The translations under genes were made by a program, and so were the position numbers. Shown here one piece after another: positions 47,903-57,416 of a stretch of 64,000 nt of DNA. The stretch is from Actinomycetota bacterium (lineage in GTDB: Bacteria; Actinomycetota; Thermoleophilia; Solirubrobacterales; 70-9): the NCBI GenBank assembly GCA_005885405.1, contig VAYN01000005.1:82583-146582 (forward strand), in the 5' to 3' direction. The stretch's first letter is position 1. Each line of letters begins with the position of its first letter. The notes beneath the pieces are model-generated. The model was not told the origin of the DNA, did not search any database, and worked only from the letters and a program-made list of their open reading frames with translations.

Positions 47903-49866
47903 TGGCGACGGTCGCCCCCTACGGGTCCTGGTCCTCGCCAATCGCGGCGGCGACGGTGGCCCGGTCGGGGCGGCGGCTGGGTTTCCCGGCGATCGCCGCC
48001 GACGGCGCGGTCTGGTGGGCGGAAGGGCGGCCGGAGGAGGGCGGCCGCGTGGCGCTGATGCGCCAGCTCGGCGGGGGCGAGCTTGAGCGGGTGACGCCGG
48101 AGGGGGTCAACGTCCGCACCCGAGTGCACGAGTACGGCGGCGGCGCCTGGTGCCTGGTCGAGCCCGACCTCGTCGTCTTCGTCGACTTCTCCGACCAGCG
48201 CCTGTACCGGCAGCGGATCGGCTCCGAGCCGGTGGCGATCTCGCCCGAGCCGCCGGTGCTAGGTGCTGTCCGCTACGCCGATATGCGGCCGACGCCGGAT
48301 GGGAGCGGGATCGTCTGCGTGCGTGAACGCGATGCCGAGCCCGAACCGGTGAACGAGATCGTCTCGCTGCCCCTCGACGGCTCGGCGCAGCCGCAGGTGA
48401 TCGCCGGCGGTCGTGACTTCTACTCCTTCCCGCGGATCAGCCCCGATGGGTCATGGCTCGCCTGGACCTGCTGGGACCACCCGAACATGCCTTGGGACGG
48501 GACCGAGCTATGGATCGCGCCGCTCGGCGATCCGGGCGAGGAGCGGCTGATCGCAGGGGGCCGCGACGAGTCGGTCTTCCAGCCCGAATGGGATGCCCGC
48601 GGGCGCCTGCACTTCCTCTCCGACCGCGCCGGCTGGTGGAACCTCTACCGGGCCGGGGAGCCGGATGCCGAGCTGAGCGGCGAGGACGGTCCGCTCGTCC
48701 AGCTGACCGACCAGCACGCCGACCACGCCCACCCGCAGTGGCTCTTCGGCGGCGCTACCTACGCCTTCCTTGAGAGCGGCGCGATCGCCGTCGTCCGCAC
48801 CGAGCAGGCCGAAGAACGCCTTGTCCTGCTGCAGCCGGAGGGCTGGGAACCCACCAACCTCGATCTTCCCTTTACCTCCTTCGGCTACCCGGCGCTGGCG
48901 GCGCGCGGCGAGAAGGTCGCCTTCGCCGCGGCGAGCCCGGAGAGCGAGACCGCGGTCGTCGTCTACGACGCCGAGCGCGGCGAGACCGAGGTGGTGCGCA
49001 CCTCCAGCGACGATCCCGTCGACCCCGCCTACGTCTCGCGGCCGCGGGCGATCGAGTTCCCGACCGGCGACGGCGAGGTCGCCTACGGCTTCTACTACCC
49101 GCCGACGAACCCGGAGTTCGTGGCGCCAGAGGGGGAACTGCCGCCGTTGATCGTCGAGAGCCACGGCGGGCCGACCTCCCACGCCACCCCGGCGCTGGAC
49201 CGCGAATTCCTCTACTGGACCAGCCGCGGGATCGGCGTCGTCGACGTCAACTACCGGGGGAGCAGCGGCTTCGGGCGCGAGTACCGCAACAAACTGCGCG
49301 GCACCTGGGGCGTCGTCGACAACGTGGACTGCCTGAGCGCGGCGCTCCACCTGGCCGATAGGGGCCTCGCCGACCGCGAGCGGCTGGCAATCCGCGGCGG
49401 CTCGGCCGGCGGCTACGCCACCCTCTGCGCGCTCACCTTCCACGACGGATTCGCCGCCGGGGCGAGCTACTTCGGCGTCGCCGACGCCGAGGCGCTCGCC
49501 ACCGACACCCACAAGTTCGAGTCCCGCTACCTCGACCTCCTGATCGGCCCGTATCCCGAGCAGGCCGACCTCTACCGCGAGCGCTCGCCGATCAACCACG
49601 TCGAGCAGCTGCAGGTGCCGGTGATCCTCTTCCAGGGACTCGAGGACAAGGTGGTGCCGCCGAACCAGGCGGAGACGATGGCGGCGGCGCTGAAGAGCAA
49701 CGGCGTCCCCTACGCCTACCTCCCCTTCGAGGGTGAGCAGCACGGGTTCCGCAAGGCGGAGACGAACATCCGCTGCCTCGAAGCCGAGCTCTACTTCTAC
49801 GGGCGGATCATGGGATTCGAGCCGGCCGGGGATCCGGAGCCGGTCGAGATCGTCGGCCTCAGCTGA
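47902..49866 (+). CDS. S9-family (prolyl oligopeptidase-like) peptidase
   Basis: N-terminal beta-propeller; LPPLIVESHGGPTSH...VVDVNYRGSSGFGREYRNKLRGTWG...LAIRGGSAGGYATLCAL...FQGLEDKVVPPNQAE. GTG start at 47902. Confidence 0.93.
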   Translation: MATVAPYGSWSSPIAAATVARSGRRLGFPAIAADGAVWWAEGRPEEGGRVALMRQLGGGELERVTPEGVNVRTRVHEYGGGAWCLVEPDLVVFVDFSDQRLYRQRIGSEPVAISPEPPVLGAVRYADMRPTPDGSGIVCVRERDAEPEPVNEIVSLPLDGSAQPQVIAGGRDFYSFPRISPDGSWLAWTCWDHPNMPWDGTELWIAPLGDPGEERLIAGGRDESVFQPEWDARGRLHFLSDRAGWWNLYRAGEPDAELSGEDGPLVQLTDQHADHAHPQWLFGGATYAFLESGAIAVVRTEQAEERLVLLQPEGWEPTNLDLPFTSFGYPALAARGEKVAFAAASPESETAVVVYDAERGETEVVRTSSDDPVDPAYVSRPRAIEFPTGDGEVAYGFYYPPTNPEFVAPEGELPPLIVESHGGPTSHATPALDREFLYWTSRGIGVVDVNYRGSSGFGREYRNKLRGTWGVVDNVDCLSAALHLADRGLADRERLAIRGGSAGGYATLCALTFHDGFAAGASYFGVADAEALATDTHKFESRYLDLLIGPYPEQADLYRERSPINHVEQLQVPVILFQGLEDKVVPPNQAETMAAALKSNGVPYAYLPFEGEQHGFRKAETNIRCLEAELYFYGRIMGFEPAGDPEPVEIVGLS

Positions 49867-51823
49867 CGACGCAGTTCTTCGAGCCGCCCTCGGTTTCGCC
49901 TTTTTCCGGGAAGGCGTGGGCGAGGGCGTTGGCGATCAGCTCGGCGCGGGCGGCGTAGCCCGGCGAGGTGAAGTGGATGCCGTCTTCGATGAACCACTCG
50001 TCTTTGAGGTCCGAGGCCCAGTCGTAGACGCGCATGTTGGGGTAGGTGGCGCAGGCGGTGACGAGTTCCTCGTCCCACTTCTCCATGTTGCCCTTCGAGT
50101 AGGGGTCGCCGGCTTCGACGATCGAGCGGACGTTGACCCAGAGCACCGGTTCGTCGCCGATGATGGTCATCATTTTTTCGATCCGTTCGCGCTCGGTAAC
50201 GGTTGAGCCGGCGGCGACGTTGGCGGCCTCATTGGTGCCGAGAGCGAGGACCCAGCAGCCTTTGAAGCCTTCGGCCTTCCAGGCGGCGGCGACTTCCTGG
50301 GCGTTGGGGTTGCCTTCGAAGCGCTCTTCGATCGAGGTCGCCCCCGTCACCTCCATGTGGACTTCTTTGACCCCGACTTCGGCGTAGCGGGCGGGGATGC
50401 GCTGCGATTCGATCGGCAGGTATTCGGCGTTGTCGAGGCCCTCGGAGGTGGAGTCGCCGATGTGGACGACGGCTTTGCAGGACGATTTCGTCGAATCTTC
50501 CGCCTGCGCTTTGGTCAGCGGCGGCGGCTTCGTCGTCCCCTCTGCGCGCGCCTGCTCGGCGCGGATGTCGTTGCCTTCGGCCGAGGTCGAGTTGAGTCCG
50601 GCCATCCCGGCGGCGGCGATCACGAGGACGATGCCCATGCCGACGATCGCGACCCGCATCGGCGGCGCGAAGGTCTCCCATTTCCAGCCGACGGCGCGGC
50701 GGCGGGCGAAGAAGCGGCCGATCGCGCCGTGGCGGATCGGCTCCTCGACGAAGCGCCAGGAGAGAGCGGCGATGGCGAAGATCGCGGCTACCTGGAGCAG
50801 GCTGCGGGTGAGGCTGTCCTCGTGCCCCGCCCCCTGGGGCGTGGTGAGGACGATGATCGGCGTCTGCCAGAGGTAGATCCCGTAGGAGCGGACGCCGACC
50901 CAGCGCAGCGGCTGCACCCCCAGCCAGGTGCCGAGGCGGCAGGCTGGATGGGTCAACGGCATCAGCACCATCACCGTCGCCAGCGAGAGGATCATGAAGC
51001 CGCCGCGGTAGAGGAAAGGCGAAAGTTCGCCGCAGCGCCAGATCATCAGGGCGATGATCGCCAGGCCGGCGACGCCGAGGGCGTCGAGCGTGTTGCGCGC
51101 CTGGGGGGCGATGCGGCGGCTGAGTTTGCGGCTCGGCCAGACCATCGCCAGGGCGGCGCCGAAGAGGAGGCCGCCGGCGCGGGTGTCGGTGCCGAAGTAG
51201 AGGCGCGAGGGGTCGAAGCTCGGTTCGTAGAGGATCGCCATCAAGATCGTGGAGGCGAGGGCGCCGGCAATCGTCAACAGCGCCAGGCGGGGGCGTACTC
51301 CCGAGGGGAGCGGGCGCTCGTGGACGAGCTTGACCCCGGCCAGGAGCAGGAACGGCCAGAGGATGTAGAACTGCTCCTCGACCGAGAGCGACCAGAGGTG
51401 GTCGAGCGGGCCTTCGGCTTCGAAGCGAGCGAAGTAGGAGACGTCGGCGAAGATCTGCTGCCAGTTGTTGACGTAGAAGATCGCCGAGACGACGCCCTTG
51501 CGGAACTGGTCGGGCTGGGCGGGGCCGAAGATCGTCACCCAGGCGACGACGATCGCCAGCATCAGGAAGAGCGCCGGCAGCAGGCGGCGGGCGCGGGCGA
51601 GCCAGAAGGCGCCGAGCTTGATCCGGCCGTGGGCGTTCAGCTGGTTCAGCAGGATGTCGGTGATCAGATAGCCGCTGAGGGTGAAGAAGACGCCGACCCC
51701 GAGCATGCCGCCGGGCGCCCAGTCGAAACCGAGGTGGAAGAGGATGACCGAGAGGACGGCTATCGCACGTAGCCCGTCCAGCCCAGGCATGTAGCGCTGG
51801 TTGCGCTTGACGGGTTCAGGCAT
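49859..51823 (-). CDS. OafA-type acyltransferase 3 with C-terminal SGNH-like domain
   Basis: RYMPGLDGLRAIAVLSVILFHLGFDWAPGGMLGVGVFFTLSGYLIT; C-terminal VVHIGDSTSEGLDNAEYLP...WVLALGTNEAANVAAG...DGIHFTSPGYAARAELI. Confidence 0.92.
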   Translation of the reverse strand: MPEPVKRNQRYMPGLDGLRAIAVLSVILFHLGFDWAPGGMLGVGVFFTLSGYLITDILLNQLNAHGRIKLGAFWLARARRLLPALFLMLAIVVAWVTIFGPAQPDQFRKGVVSAIFYVNNWQQIFADVSYFARFEAEGPLDHLWSLSVEEQFYILWPFLLLAGVKLVHERPLPSGVRPRLALLTIAGALASTILMAILYEPSFDPSRLYFGTDTRAGGLLFGAALAMVWPSRKLSRRIAPQARNTLDALGVAGLAIIALMIWRCGELSPFLYRGGFMILSLATVMVLMPLTHPACRLGTWLGVQPLRWVGVRSYGIYLWQTPIIVLTTPQGAGHEDSLTRSLLQVAAIFAIAALSWRFVEEPIRHGAIGRFFARRRAVGWKWETFAPPMRVAIVGMGIVLVIAAAGMAGLNSTSAEGNDIRAEQARAEGTTKPPPLTKAQAEDSTKSSCKAVVHIGDSTSEGLDNAEYLPIESQRIPARYAEVGVKEVHMEVTGATSIEERFEGNPNAQEVAAAWKAEGFKGCWVLALGTNEAANVAAGSTVTERERIEKMMTIIGDEPVLWVNVRSIVEAGDPYSKGNMEKWDEELVTACATYPNMRVYDWASDLKDEWFIEDGIHFTSPGYAARAELIANALAHAFPEKGETEGGSKNCVVS

Positions 51824-51867
51824 CGGTGCGCGCATGCTACGGATCGGCGCTGATAGCTTTCGCCGCA

Positions 51868-52524
51868 GTGAGTCCCGTCCGAGCCTCTCGCCGCCGCCTC
51901 TCCTTCTTTTTTTCCTTGGCTCTGGTCGCAGGGCTCGCGGTACTGGCGTTTGGGAGTTCGAGTGCGGTCGCAAAGGACAGCTGTCCTGGGTTCAAAGTCC
52001 TGCACGACGACCGCATCGGGTCGGCAGAGCTCCCCGCCGGTACCTACAGCGTGATTGCCGCCGAAGATCTTGGCTGCGAAGCCGCCTCCAAACTCTTCAC
52101 CCGCTTCCTCCAGGACTGGGACGGAAACCTGCCGCGCCCCTGGCGCGTCACCGGTGAAGGCAGCGGCGTTGCCTCTTTCTCCCGCGGCGGAGGCATGGGG
52201 GGCTTCACCGTCCGACGGACGGGCGGAAGCGGAGGCGGCACCAACCCCGAAATCGGCAAGCTCTGCCCCGGCACCTTCACCGTCAACGCCGGCTCCGACG
52301 TCGGCCCCCTCTACTTCGCCAAAGGCCAGTACCTCCTCTACATCCCGGCGCGCTCCGGGATCACCTGTCGCCGCGCCTCGGTTCTGTTCACGCGCTTCCT
52401 CGCAGCGCCCGGCGGGATGCTGCCGAGCCCGTGGCGTGTGCTGACCCAGACGGCGACGTTCTACAAGCCGGCAAACCCGACGCGGTCGGCGTTCCGGGTC
52501 GAGCCCGAGGCCGGGGTCTCCTAG
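51868..52524 (+). CDS. Secreted protein with two tandem copies of an unrecognised domain
   Basis: Signal peptide RRRLSFFFSLALVAGLAVLAFGSSSAVA; copies SCPGFKVL...LFTRFLQDWDGNLPRPWRV and LCPGTFTV...LFTRFLAAPGGMLPSPWRV. GTG 51868 is the likely start (ORF track gives 51826). Confidence 0.7.
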   Translation: MSPVRASRRRLSFFFSLALVAGLAVLAFGSSSAVAKDSCPGFKVLHDDRIGSAELPAGTYSVIAAEDLGCEAASKLFTRFLQDWDGNLPRPWRVTGEGSGVASFSRGGGMGGFTVRRTGGSGGGTNPEIGKLCPGTFTVNAGSDVGPLYFAKGQYLLYIPARSGITCRRASVLFTRFLAAPGGMLPSPWRVLTQTATFYKPANPTRSAFRVEPEAGVS

Positions 52525-52570
52525 CTCGTAGTTCCTGGGTACTGCGCCCGACTCAGGCGGTATTTGACCG

Positions 52571-52615
52571 CGAGTCCGCGAGAAACACTCTCCAGGGATG
52601 GTTTTCGCGGACTCG
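52571..52615. other. Inverted repeat between the secreted-protein gene and udgX
   Basis: CGAGTCCGCGAGAAAC-14 nt-GTTTTCGCGGACTCG; 11-bp perfect stem plus imperfect extension. Confidence 0.7.
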
Positions 52616-52651
52616 ACGGGCTCGGTCTCGGTTAGGGCTCTTCGGGTTGCG

Positions 52652-52678
52652 GTTTCTCTTCCTATCGAGCTTGGGTAG
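52652..52678 (+). promoter_or_regulatory. SigF/SigB-like motif GTTT-N17-GGGTAG upstream of udgX
   Basis: GTTTCTCTTCCTATCGAGCTTGGGTAG ending 9 nt before the udgX ATG. Confidence 0.4.
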
Positions 52679-52687
52679 CTGGCGACT

Positions 52688-53317
52688 ATGGCTAATGCCG
52701 CCGAATTTGTGCCTCTCTCCCGGTCGCTGAAGGCGCTCGATGAGGCTGTTCAGACCTGTCGCGGTTGCGAGCTCTACAAGGACGCTACGCAGGCGGTTTT
52801 CGGCTCGGGGCGCAAGAAGGCGGAGCTGATGCTGGTTGGGGAGCAGCCGGGGGACAAGGAGGATCTGGCGGGGGAACCGTTTGTGGGGCCGGCGGGGCGG
52901 TTGCTGGACCGGGCGCTCGAGGAGGCTGGAATCGACCGGGGTGAGGCCTACGTGACCAACGCGGTCAAGCACTTCAAGTGGAAACCGCAGGGAAAGCGGC
53001 GCCTGCACCAGACGCCGCGCGCCGGGGAGATCGAGGCCTGCAAGCCCTGGCTGGCGGCGGAGATCGAGGCAATTAAGCCCCAGGCTCTGCTGGCAATGGG
53101 AGCTACGGCAACTCGATCTTTGTTCGGGTCAAAATTTAAGGTCCTCAAAGATCGAGGTCGGCAAATAGATTCACCTTTGGCACCGGTGGCCGCCGTCACC
53201 ATCCACCCCTCGGCGATCCTGCGGCTTCGGGAGCACGACGAGCGGGAGGCGGAGTTCGCTGCCTTTGTCGCCGACCTCGAAGGGGTCGCCTCGGCGCTCC
53301 GGGGCGCCGTCAGGTGA
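52688..53317 (+). CDS. udgX: UdgX-type uracil-DNA glycosylase
   Basis: CRGCELYKDATQAVFGSGRKKAELMLVGEQPGDKEDLAGEPFVGPAGRLLDRAL; VTNAVKHFKWKPQGKRRLHQTPRAGEIEACKPWL; the KRRLHQTP loop matches the UdgX signature. Confidence 0.92.
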   Translation: MANAAEFVPLSRSLKALDEAVQTCRGCELYKDATQAVFGSGRKKAELMLVGEQPGDKEDLAGEPFVGPAGRLLDRALEEAGIDRGEAYVTNAVKHFKWKPQGKRRLHQTPRAGEIEACKPWLAAEIEAIKPQALLAMGATATRSLFGSKFKVLKDRGRQIDSPLAPVAAVTIHPSAILRLREHDEREAEFAAFVADLEGVASALRGAVR

Positions 53318-54267
53318 GCACTACCGCCACGGCCCCCCGCCGCGGCCGCCTTCGCCGCGCCGACTGCGCCGGGCCGGGGATCAGACGGGTGCGCCGCGGG
53401 CGCGGCTTCTCCTTCGAGGACGGCTCCGGCGAGACGATCGCCGACGAGGAGACGCTAGAGCGGATCCGGGCGCTGGTCATCCCCCCGGCTTGGAAGTACC
53501 TCTACCACGAGCGCTGGCAGCAGCGGCAGGCCGAACGCAAGTACGAGCTGATCCGCGAGTTCGCCCACAAGCTGCCGAAATTGCGCCGCGCCGTCACCGC
53601 CGACCTGCGCCGCCAGGGGATGCCCCGCGAGCGGGCGCTGGCCTGCGCGATCCGCCTCCTCGACCTCGGCTTCTTCCGCGTCGGCAGCGAGGTCTACGCC
53701 GAGGAAAACGAGAGCTTTGGCCTCGCCACCGTGCGCCGTGAGCACGTCACGATCAAGCGCAGCGAGATCGTCTTCGACTTCCCCGCCAAGAGCGGCCAGC
53801 GCCGGATCCAATCGATCCGCGACGCCGCCGCCCGGCGCGCGATCGAGACGATGTACCGGCGCCGCGGCGGCCCCGAGGACCTGCTCGCCTACCGCGCCGG
53901 CGGCGAATGGGTCGACGTCCGCTCCCAGGAGATCAACGAGTACATCCACGCCAAAATCGGCGACGAGTTCTCGGCCAAGGACTTCCGCACCTGGCACGGC
54001 ACCGTGCTCGCGGCGGTCGCCCTCGCCGGCGAAGAGAAGCCGCGCTCCGAAGCGGCGGCGAAGCGCTGCATCGCCAAGGCCGTCAAACAGGTCTCCGAAG
54101 CGCTCGGCAACACTCCCGCCGTCTGCCGCGCCTCCTACATCGACCCCCGCGTCCTCGACCGCTACCGCAACGGCGACACGATCCGTCCGTCCGTCAGCGC
54201 CAACGGCCGGATGAGCGCAAAACAGCGCCTGAAAATCGAGCGGGAAGTGCTCGATCTCGTTTCGTAA
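53314..54267 (+). CDS. Type IB DNA topoisomerase (poxvirus-like), N-terminal domain apparently lacking about 25 conserved residues
   Basis: ALACAIRLLDLGFFRVGSEVYAEENESFGLATVRREHVTI; FPAKSGQRR; FSAKDFRTWHGTVLAAVALA; IDPRVLDRYRNG. GTGA overlap with udgX. Confidence 0.92.
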   Translation: MSTTATAPRRGRLRRADCAGPGIRRVRRGRGFSFEDGSGETIADEETLERIRALVIPPAWKYLYHERWQQRQAERKYELIREFAHKLPKLRRAVTADLRRQGMPRERALACAIRLLDLGFFRVGSEVYAEENESFGLATVRREHVTIKRSEIVFDFPAKSGQRRIQSIRDAAARRAIETMYRRRGGPEDLLAYRAGGEWVDVRSQEINEYIHAKIGDEFSAKDFRTWHGTVLAAVALAGEEKPRSEAAAKRCIAKAVKQVSEALGNTPAVCRASYIDPRVLDRYRNGDTIRPSVSANGRMSAKQRLKIEREVLDLVS

Positions 54268-54319
54268 CGCCCGGCCACGGGGAGTTGGGGAGTCCAGACA
54301 GCTAGGGAAGGCAACGAGT

Positions 54320-55135
54320 ATGAGTACGCAGGAAAATCGTCCCTTTGCGGTGGTGACGGGGGCATCGAGCGGGATCGGTTTCGAGCTCGCCAAGGTCCTC
54401 GCCGAAGAGGGATTCGACCTTCTGATCACCGCCGAGGACGCGGAGATCGACGGGGCGCAACGGGAGCTGAACCAGCTCACCGCGAGCGTCGAGTGCACCC
54501 GCCTCGATCTCTCCCGAGAAGAGGAGATCAACCGCCTCTACGAGCGAATCCAGGCGGCCGCCCGCCCGGTCGACGTCCTCGTCCTCAACGCCGGGATCGG
54601 CGCCGGCGGCGACTTCGCCCGCGAAACCGAGCTGCGCAAGGAGCTGCGGCTGATCGACCTCAACGTCCGCTCCACCGTCCACCTCTGCAAGCTGGTCGTG
54701 CAGGACATGGTCGCGCGTGACCAGGGCCGGATCCTCTTCACCTCGTCGATCGCCTCAACGATGCCCGGCGCCTACCAGGCCGTCTACAACGCCTCCAAGT
54801 CCTTCGTCCAGTCCTTCGCGCTGGCGATCCGCAACGAGCTCAAGGACACCGACCTCACCGTCACCTCGCTGATGCCGGGACCGACCGAGACCGAGTTCTT
54901 CGAGCGCGCCGACATGCTCGACACTCCCGTCGGCGAAGAAGAGAAGGACGACCCCGCCGAGGTCGCGCGCCAGGGATACGAGGCGCTGATGGCCGGCCGC
55001 GAAAAGGTCGTCGGCGGCAGCTTCAAAAACAAAGCGCAAACCGTCCTCGGCAAGGTCGTCCCCGACTCTGTCAAGGCCGAGATGCACCGCAAAATGGCCC
55101 AGCCGGCAACGGCCGGAGAGAAGGAGGAGCGATGA
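54320..55135 (+). CDS. SDR-family oxidoreductase
   Basis: AVVTGASSGIGFELAKVLAEEGFDLLITAED; NAGIGAGGDFARE; YNASKSFVQSFALAIRNEL. Confidence 0.92.
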   Translation: MSTQENRPFAVVTGASSGIGFELAKVLAEEGFDLLITAEDAEIDGAQRELNQLTASVECTRLDLSREEEINRLYERIQAAARPVDVLVLNAGIGAGGDFARETELRKELRLIDLNVRSTVHLCKLVVQDMVARDQGRILFTSSIASTMPGAYQAVYNASKSFVQSFALAIRNELKDTDLTVTSLMPGPTETEFFERADMLDTPVGEEEKDDPAEVARQGYEALMAGREKVVGGSFKNKAQTVLGKVVPDSVKAEMHRKMAQPATAGEKEER

Positions 55136-56313
55136 AGGCTGCCGTCTGGCACGGTCCCCGCGACGTCCGCGTCGACGAGGTCGAGGACCCGAAGATCGAA
55201 GAGGCCACGGATGCGGTGATCAAAATCACCTCGAGCGCGATCTGCGGCTCCGACCTCCACCTCTACGAGATCCTCTCGCCGTTTATGACCGAGGGCGACA
55301 TCCTCGGCCACGAGCCGATGGGGATAGTCGAGGAGGTCGGCCCCGAGGTCACCCACATTGCCCCCGGCGACCGCGTCGTCATCCCCTTCAACATCTCCTG
55401 CGGGCACTGCTGGATGTGCGACCGCCAGCTCTTCGCCCAGTGCGAGACGACCCAGAACCGGGAGGAAGAAAAAGGAGCTTCGCTGCTCGGCTACACCAAA
55501 CTCTACGGGCAGGTGCCAGGCGGGCAGGCCGAGTATCTGCGCGTCCCCCAGGCCCACTTCGGGCCGATCAAGGTTCCCGAGGGCCCGCCCGACGACCGCT
55601 TCCTCTACCTCTCCGACGTGCTGCCGACCTCCTGGCAGGCGGTCGAGTACGCGGCGATCCCCGAGGGCGGCTCGGTTGCCGTCTTCGGCCTCGGCCCGAT
55701 CGGGCAGATGACCTCGCGGATCGCCGCCCACAAAGGCGCGCGGGTGATCGCGGTCGACATCGTCCCCGAGCGGCTCGAGCTGGCTCGGAAACACGGGATC
55801 GAGACGCTCGACCTCGAAGAGCACGACGACATCTCCGACACGATCCGGGAGATGACCGAGGGGCGTGGCACCGACGGCGCGATCGACGCAGTCGGGATGG
55901 AGGCGCACGGCGCTCCGGTCGGCGAGTTCGCCCAGAAAGCGGCGGGCCTGCTCCCCGACAAGGTCGCCGAGAAGCTGATCGAAAAGGCCGCGATCGACCG
56001 GATGTCGGCGCTCTACCAGTGCTTCGACACCGTCCGCCGCGGCGGCACCGTCTCGATCAGCGGCGTCTACGGCGGCATGGTCGACCCGATCCCGATGTTC
56101 CAGCTCTTCGACAAGGGCGTGCAGCTGCGGATGGGCCAGGCCCACGTGAAGAAATGGATCGACGAGATCATGCCGCTGCTGAGCGAGGACGGCGACCCGC
56201 TCGGGACCGAAGACCTCGCCTCCCACAAGATCGCGATCGACGAGGTCCCCGAGGCCTACGAGAAGTTCCAGAAGAAGGAAGACGGCGCGATCAAGTTCGT
56301 GATCCAGCCGTAG
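55132..56313 (+). CDS. Zinc-dependent alcohol dehydrogenase (MDR family)
   Basis: AICGSDLHLYEILSPFMTEGDILGHEPMGIVEEVGPEV; CGHCWMCDRQLFAQCE; VFGLGPIGQMTSRIAAHKGA. Confidence 0.93.
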   Translation: MKAAVWHGPRDVRVDEVEDPKIEEATDAVIKITSSAICGSDLHLYEILSPFMTEGDILGHEPMGIVEEVGPEVTHIAPGDRVVIPFNISCGHCWMCDRQLFAQCETTQNREEEKGASLLGYTKLYGQVPGGQAEYLRVPQAHFGPIKVPEGPPDDRFLYLSDVLPTSWQAVEYAAIPEGGSVAVFGLGPIGQMTSRIAAHKGARVIAVDIVPERLELARKHGIETLDLEEHDDISDTIREMTEGRGTDGAIDAVGMEAHGAPVGEFAQKAAGLLPDKVAEKLIEKAAIDRMSALYQCFDTVRRGGTVSISGVYGGMVDPIPMFQLFDKGVQLRMGQAHVKKWIDEIMPLLSEDGDPLGTEDLASHKIAIDEVPEAYEKFQKKEDGAIKFVIQP

Positions 56314-56322
56314 AGGAGGACC

Positions 56323-57378
56323 ATGCGAGTAATCGTCACCGGAGCGAGCGGCAACGTCGGCACCAGCGTCCTCGAGGCGCTGGGCCGGGAGGCGAAGGTC
56401 GACGAGATCGTCGGCCTCGCTCGCCGCGTGCCCACGGTCGAGATGCCGAAGGTGCGCTGGGTTGGCGCCGACGTCGTCAGCGACGACCTAGCGCCGATCT
56501 TCAGCGGCGCCGACGCGGTCATCCACCTCGCCTGGGCGATCCAGCCGAGCCGTGACGAAGCGGTGACCGAGCGGATCAACGTCGAGGGCAGCCGCCGCGT
56601 CTTCGACGCCGTCGCAGCGGCGAAAGTCCCCGCCCTCGTCCACGCCTCCTCGGTCGGCGCCTACAGCCCCGGCCCGAAGGAACGCCAAGTGGACGAGTCC
56701 TGGCCGGTCGAGGGAATTCCCTCCTCCTTCTACTCGCGCCACAAGGCCGCGGTCGAAGACCTCCTCGACGAGCTCGAAGGGCGGGCGCCGGAGCTGCGTG
56801 TCGTCCGCCTCCGCCCCGGTCTGATCTTCAAATCCGAGGCGGCGAGCGAGATCCGCCGCCTCTTCGCCGGCCCCTTCCTGCCCGGTTTCCTGGTCCGCAA
56901 GCAGCTGGTGCCGCTGATCCCGCGGGTGCCGCGGCTGCGCTTCCAGGCGGTCCACTCGCGCGACGTCGGTGAGGCCTACCGACAAGCAGTAGTGCGCGAC
57001 GTCCACGGCGCCTTCAACATCGCCGCCGAACCGGAGATCGGGGTCGAGGCGCTCTGCGAGTTCTTCGGCGCCCGCAGCTTCCCGCTGCCGGCGCGGGCCC
57101 TCCGCGGCGCCGCCGACCTGAGCTGGAAGCTGCGCCTGCAGCCCACCTCCCCCGGCTGGCTTGACCTCGCCCTCGGCGTGCCGATGATGGACACGCGCCG
57201 GGCTCGCGAGGAGCTGGCCTGGGAGCCGACCGTGACCTCGCTGGATGCTCTCGACGACCTCCTGGAGGGGATGCGCAACGCGGAGGGCGCGCCGACGCCG
57301 CCGCTGGAGCCGAACGCAGGCGGCTCGATGCGGGCCCGCGAGGTTGCCACCGGGGTCGGCCAAAAGCAGGGAACTTAA
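56323..57378 (+). CDS. NAD-dependent epimerase/dehydratase (extended SDR)
   Basis: MRVIVTGASGNVGTSVLEALGREAKVDEIVGLARR; VHASSVGAYSPGPKERQVDESWPVEGIPSSFYSRHKAAVEDLLDELE. Confidence 0.92.
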   Translation: MRVIVTGASGNVGTSVLEALGREAKVDEIVGLARRVPTVEMPKVRWVGADVVSDDLAPIFSGADAVIHLAWAIQPSRDEAVTERINVEGSRRVFDAVAAAKVPALVHASSVGAYSPGPKERQVDESWPVEGIPSSFYSRHKAAVEDLLDELEGRAPELRVVRLRPGLIFKSEAASEIRRLFAGPFLPGFLVRKQLVPLIPRVPRLRFQAVHSRDVGEAYRQAVVRDVHGAFNIAAEPEIGVEALCEFFGARSFPLPARALRGAADLSWKLRLQPTSPGWLDLALGVPMMDTRRAREELAWEPTVTSLDALDDLLEGMRNAEGAPTPPLEPNAGGSMRAREVATGVGQKQGT

Positions 57379-57416
57379 TTACCTCAGCTTTATCCTAATT
57401 TCGGGGAAGGTTCACG

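Noticed and set aside
50357-51772. 471-aa plus-strand ORF opposite the acyltransferase
   Set aside because: Shadow ORF with biased Glu/Asp/Arg composition; real gene is on the minus strand.
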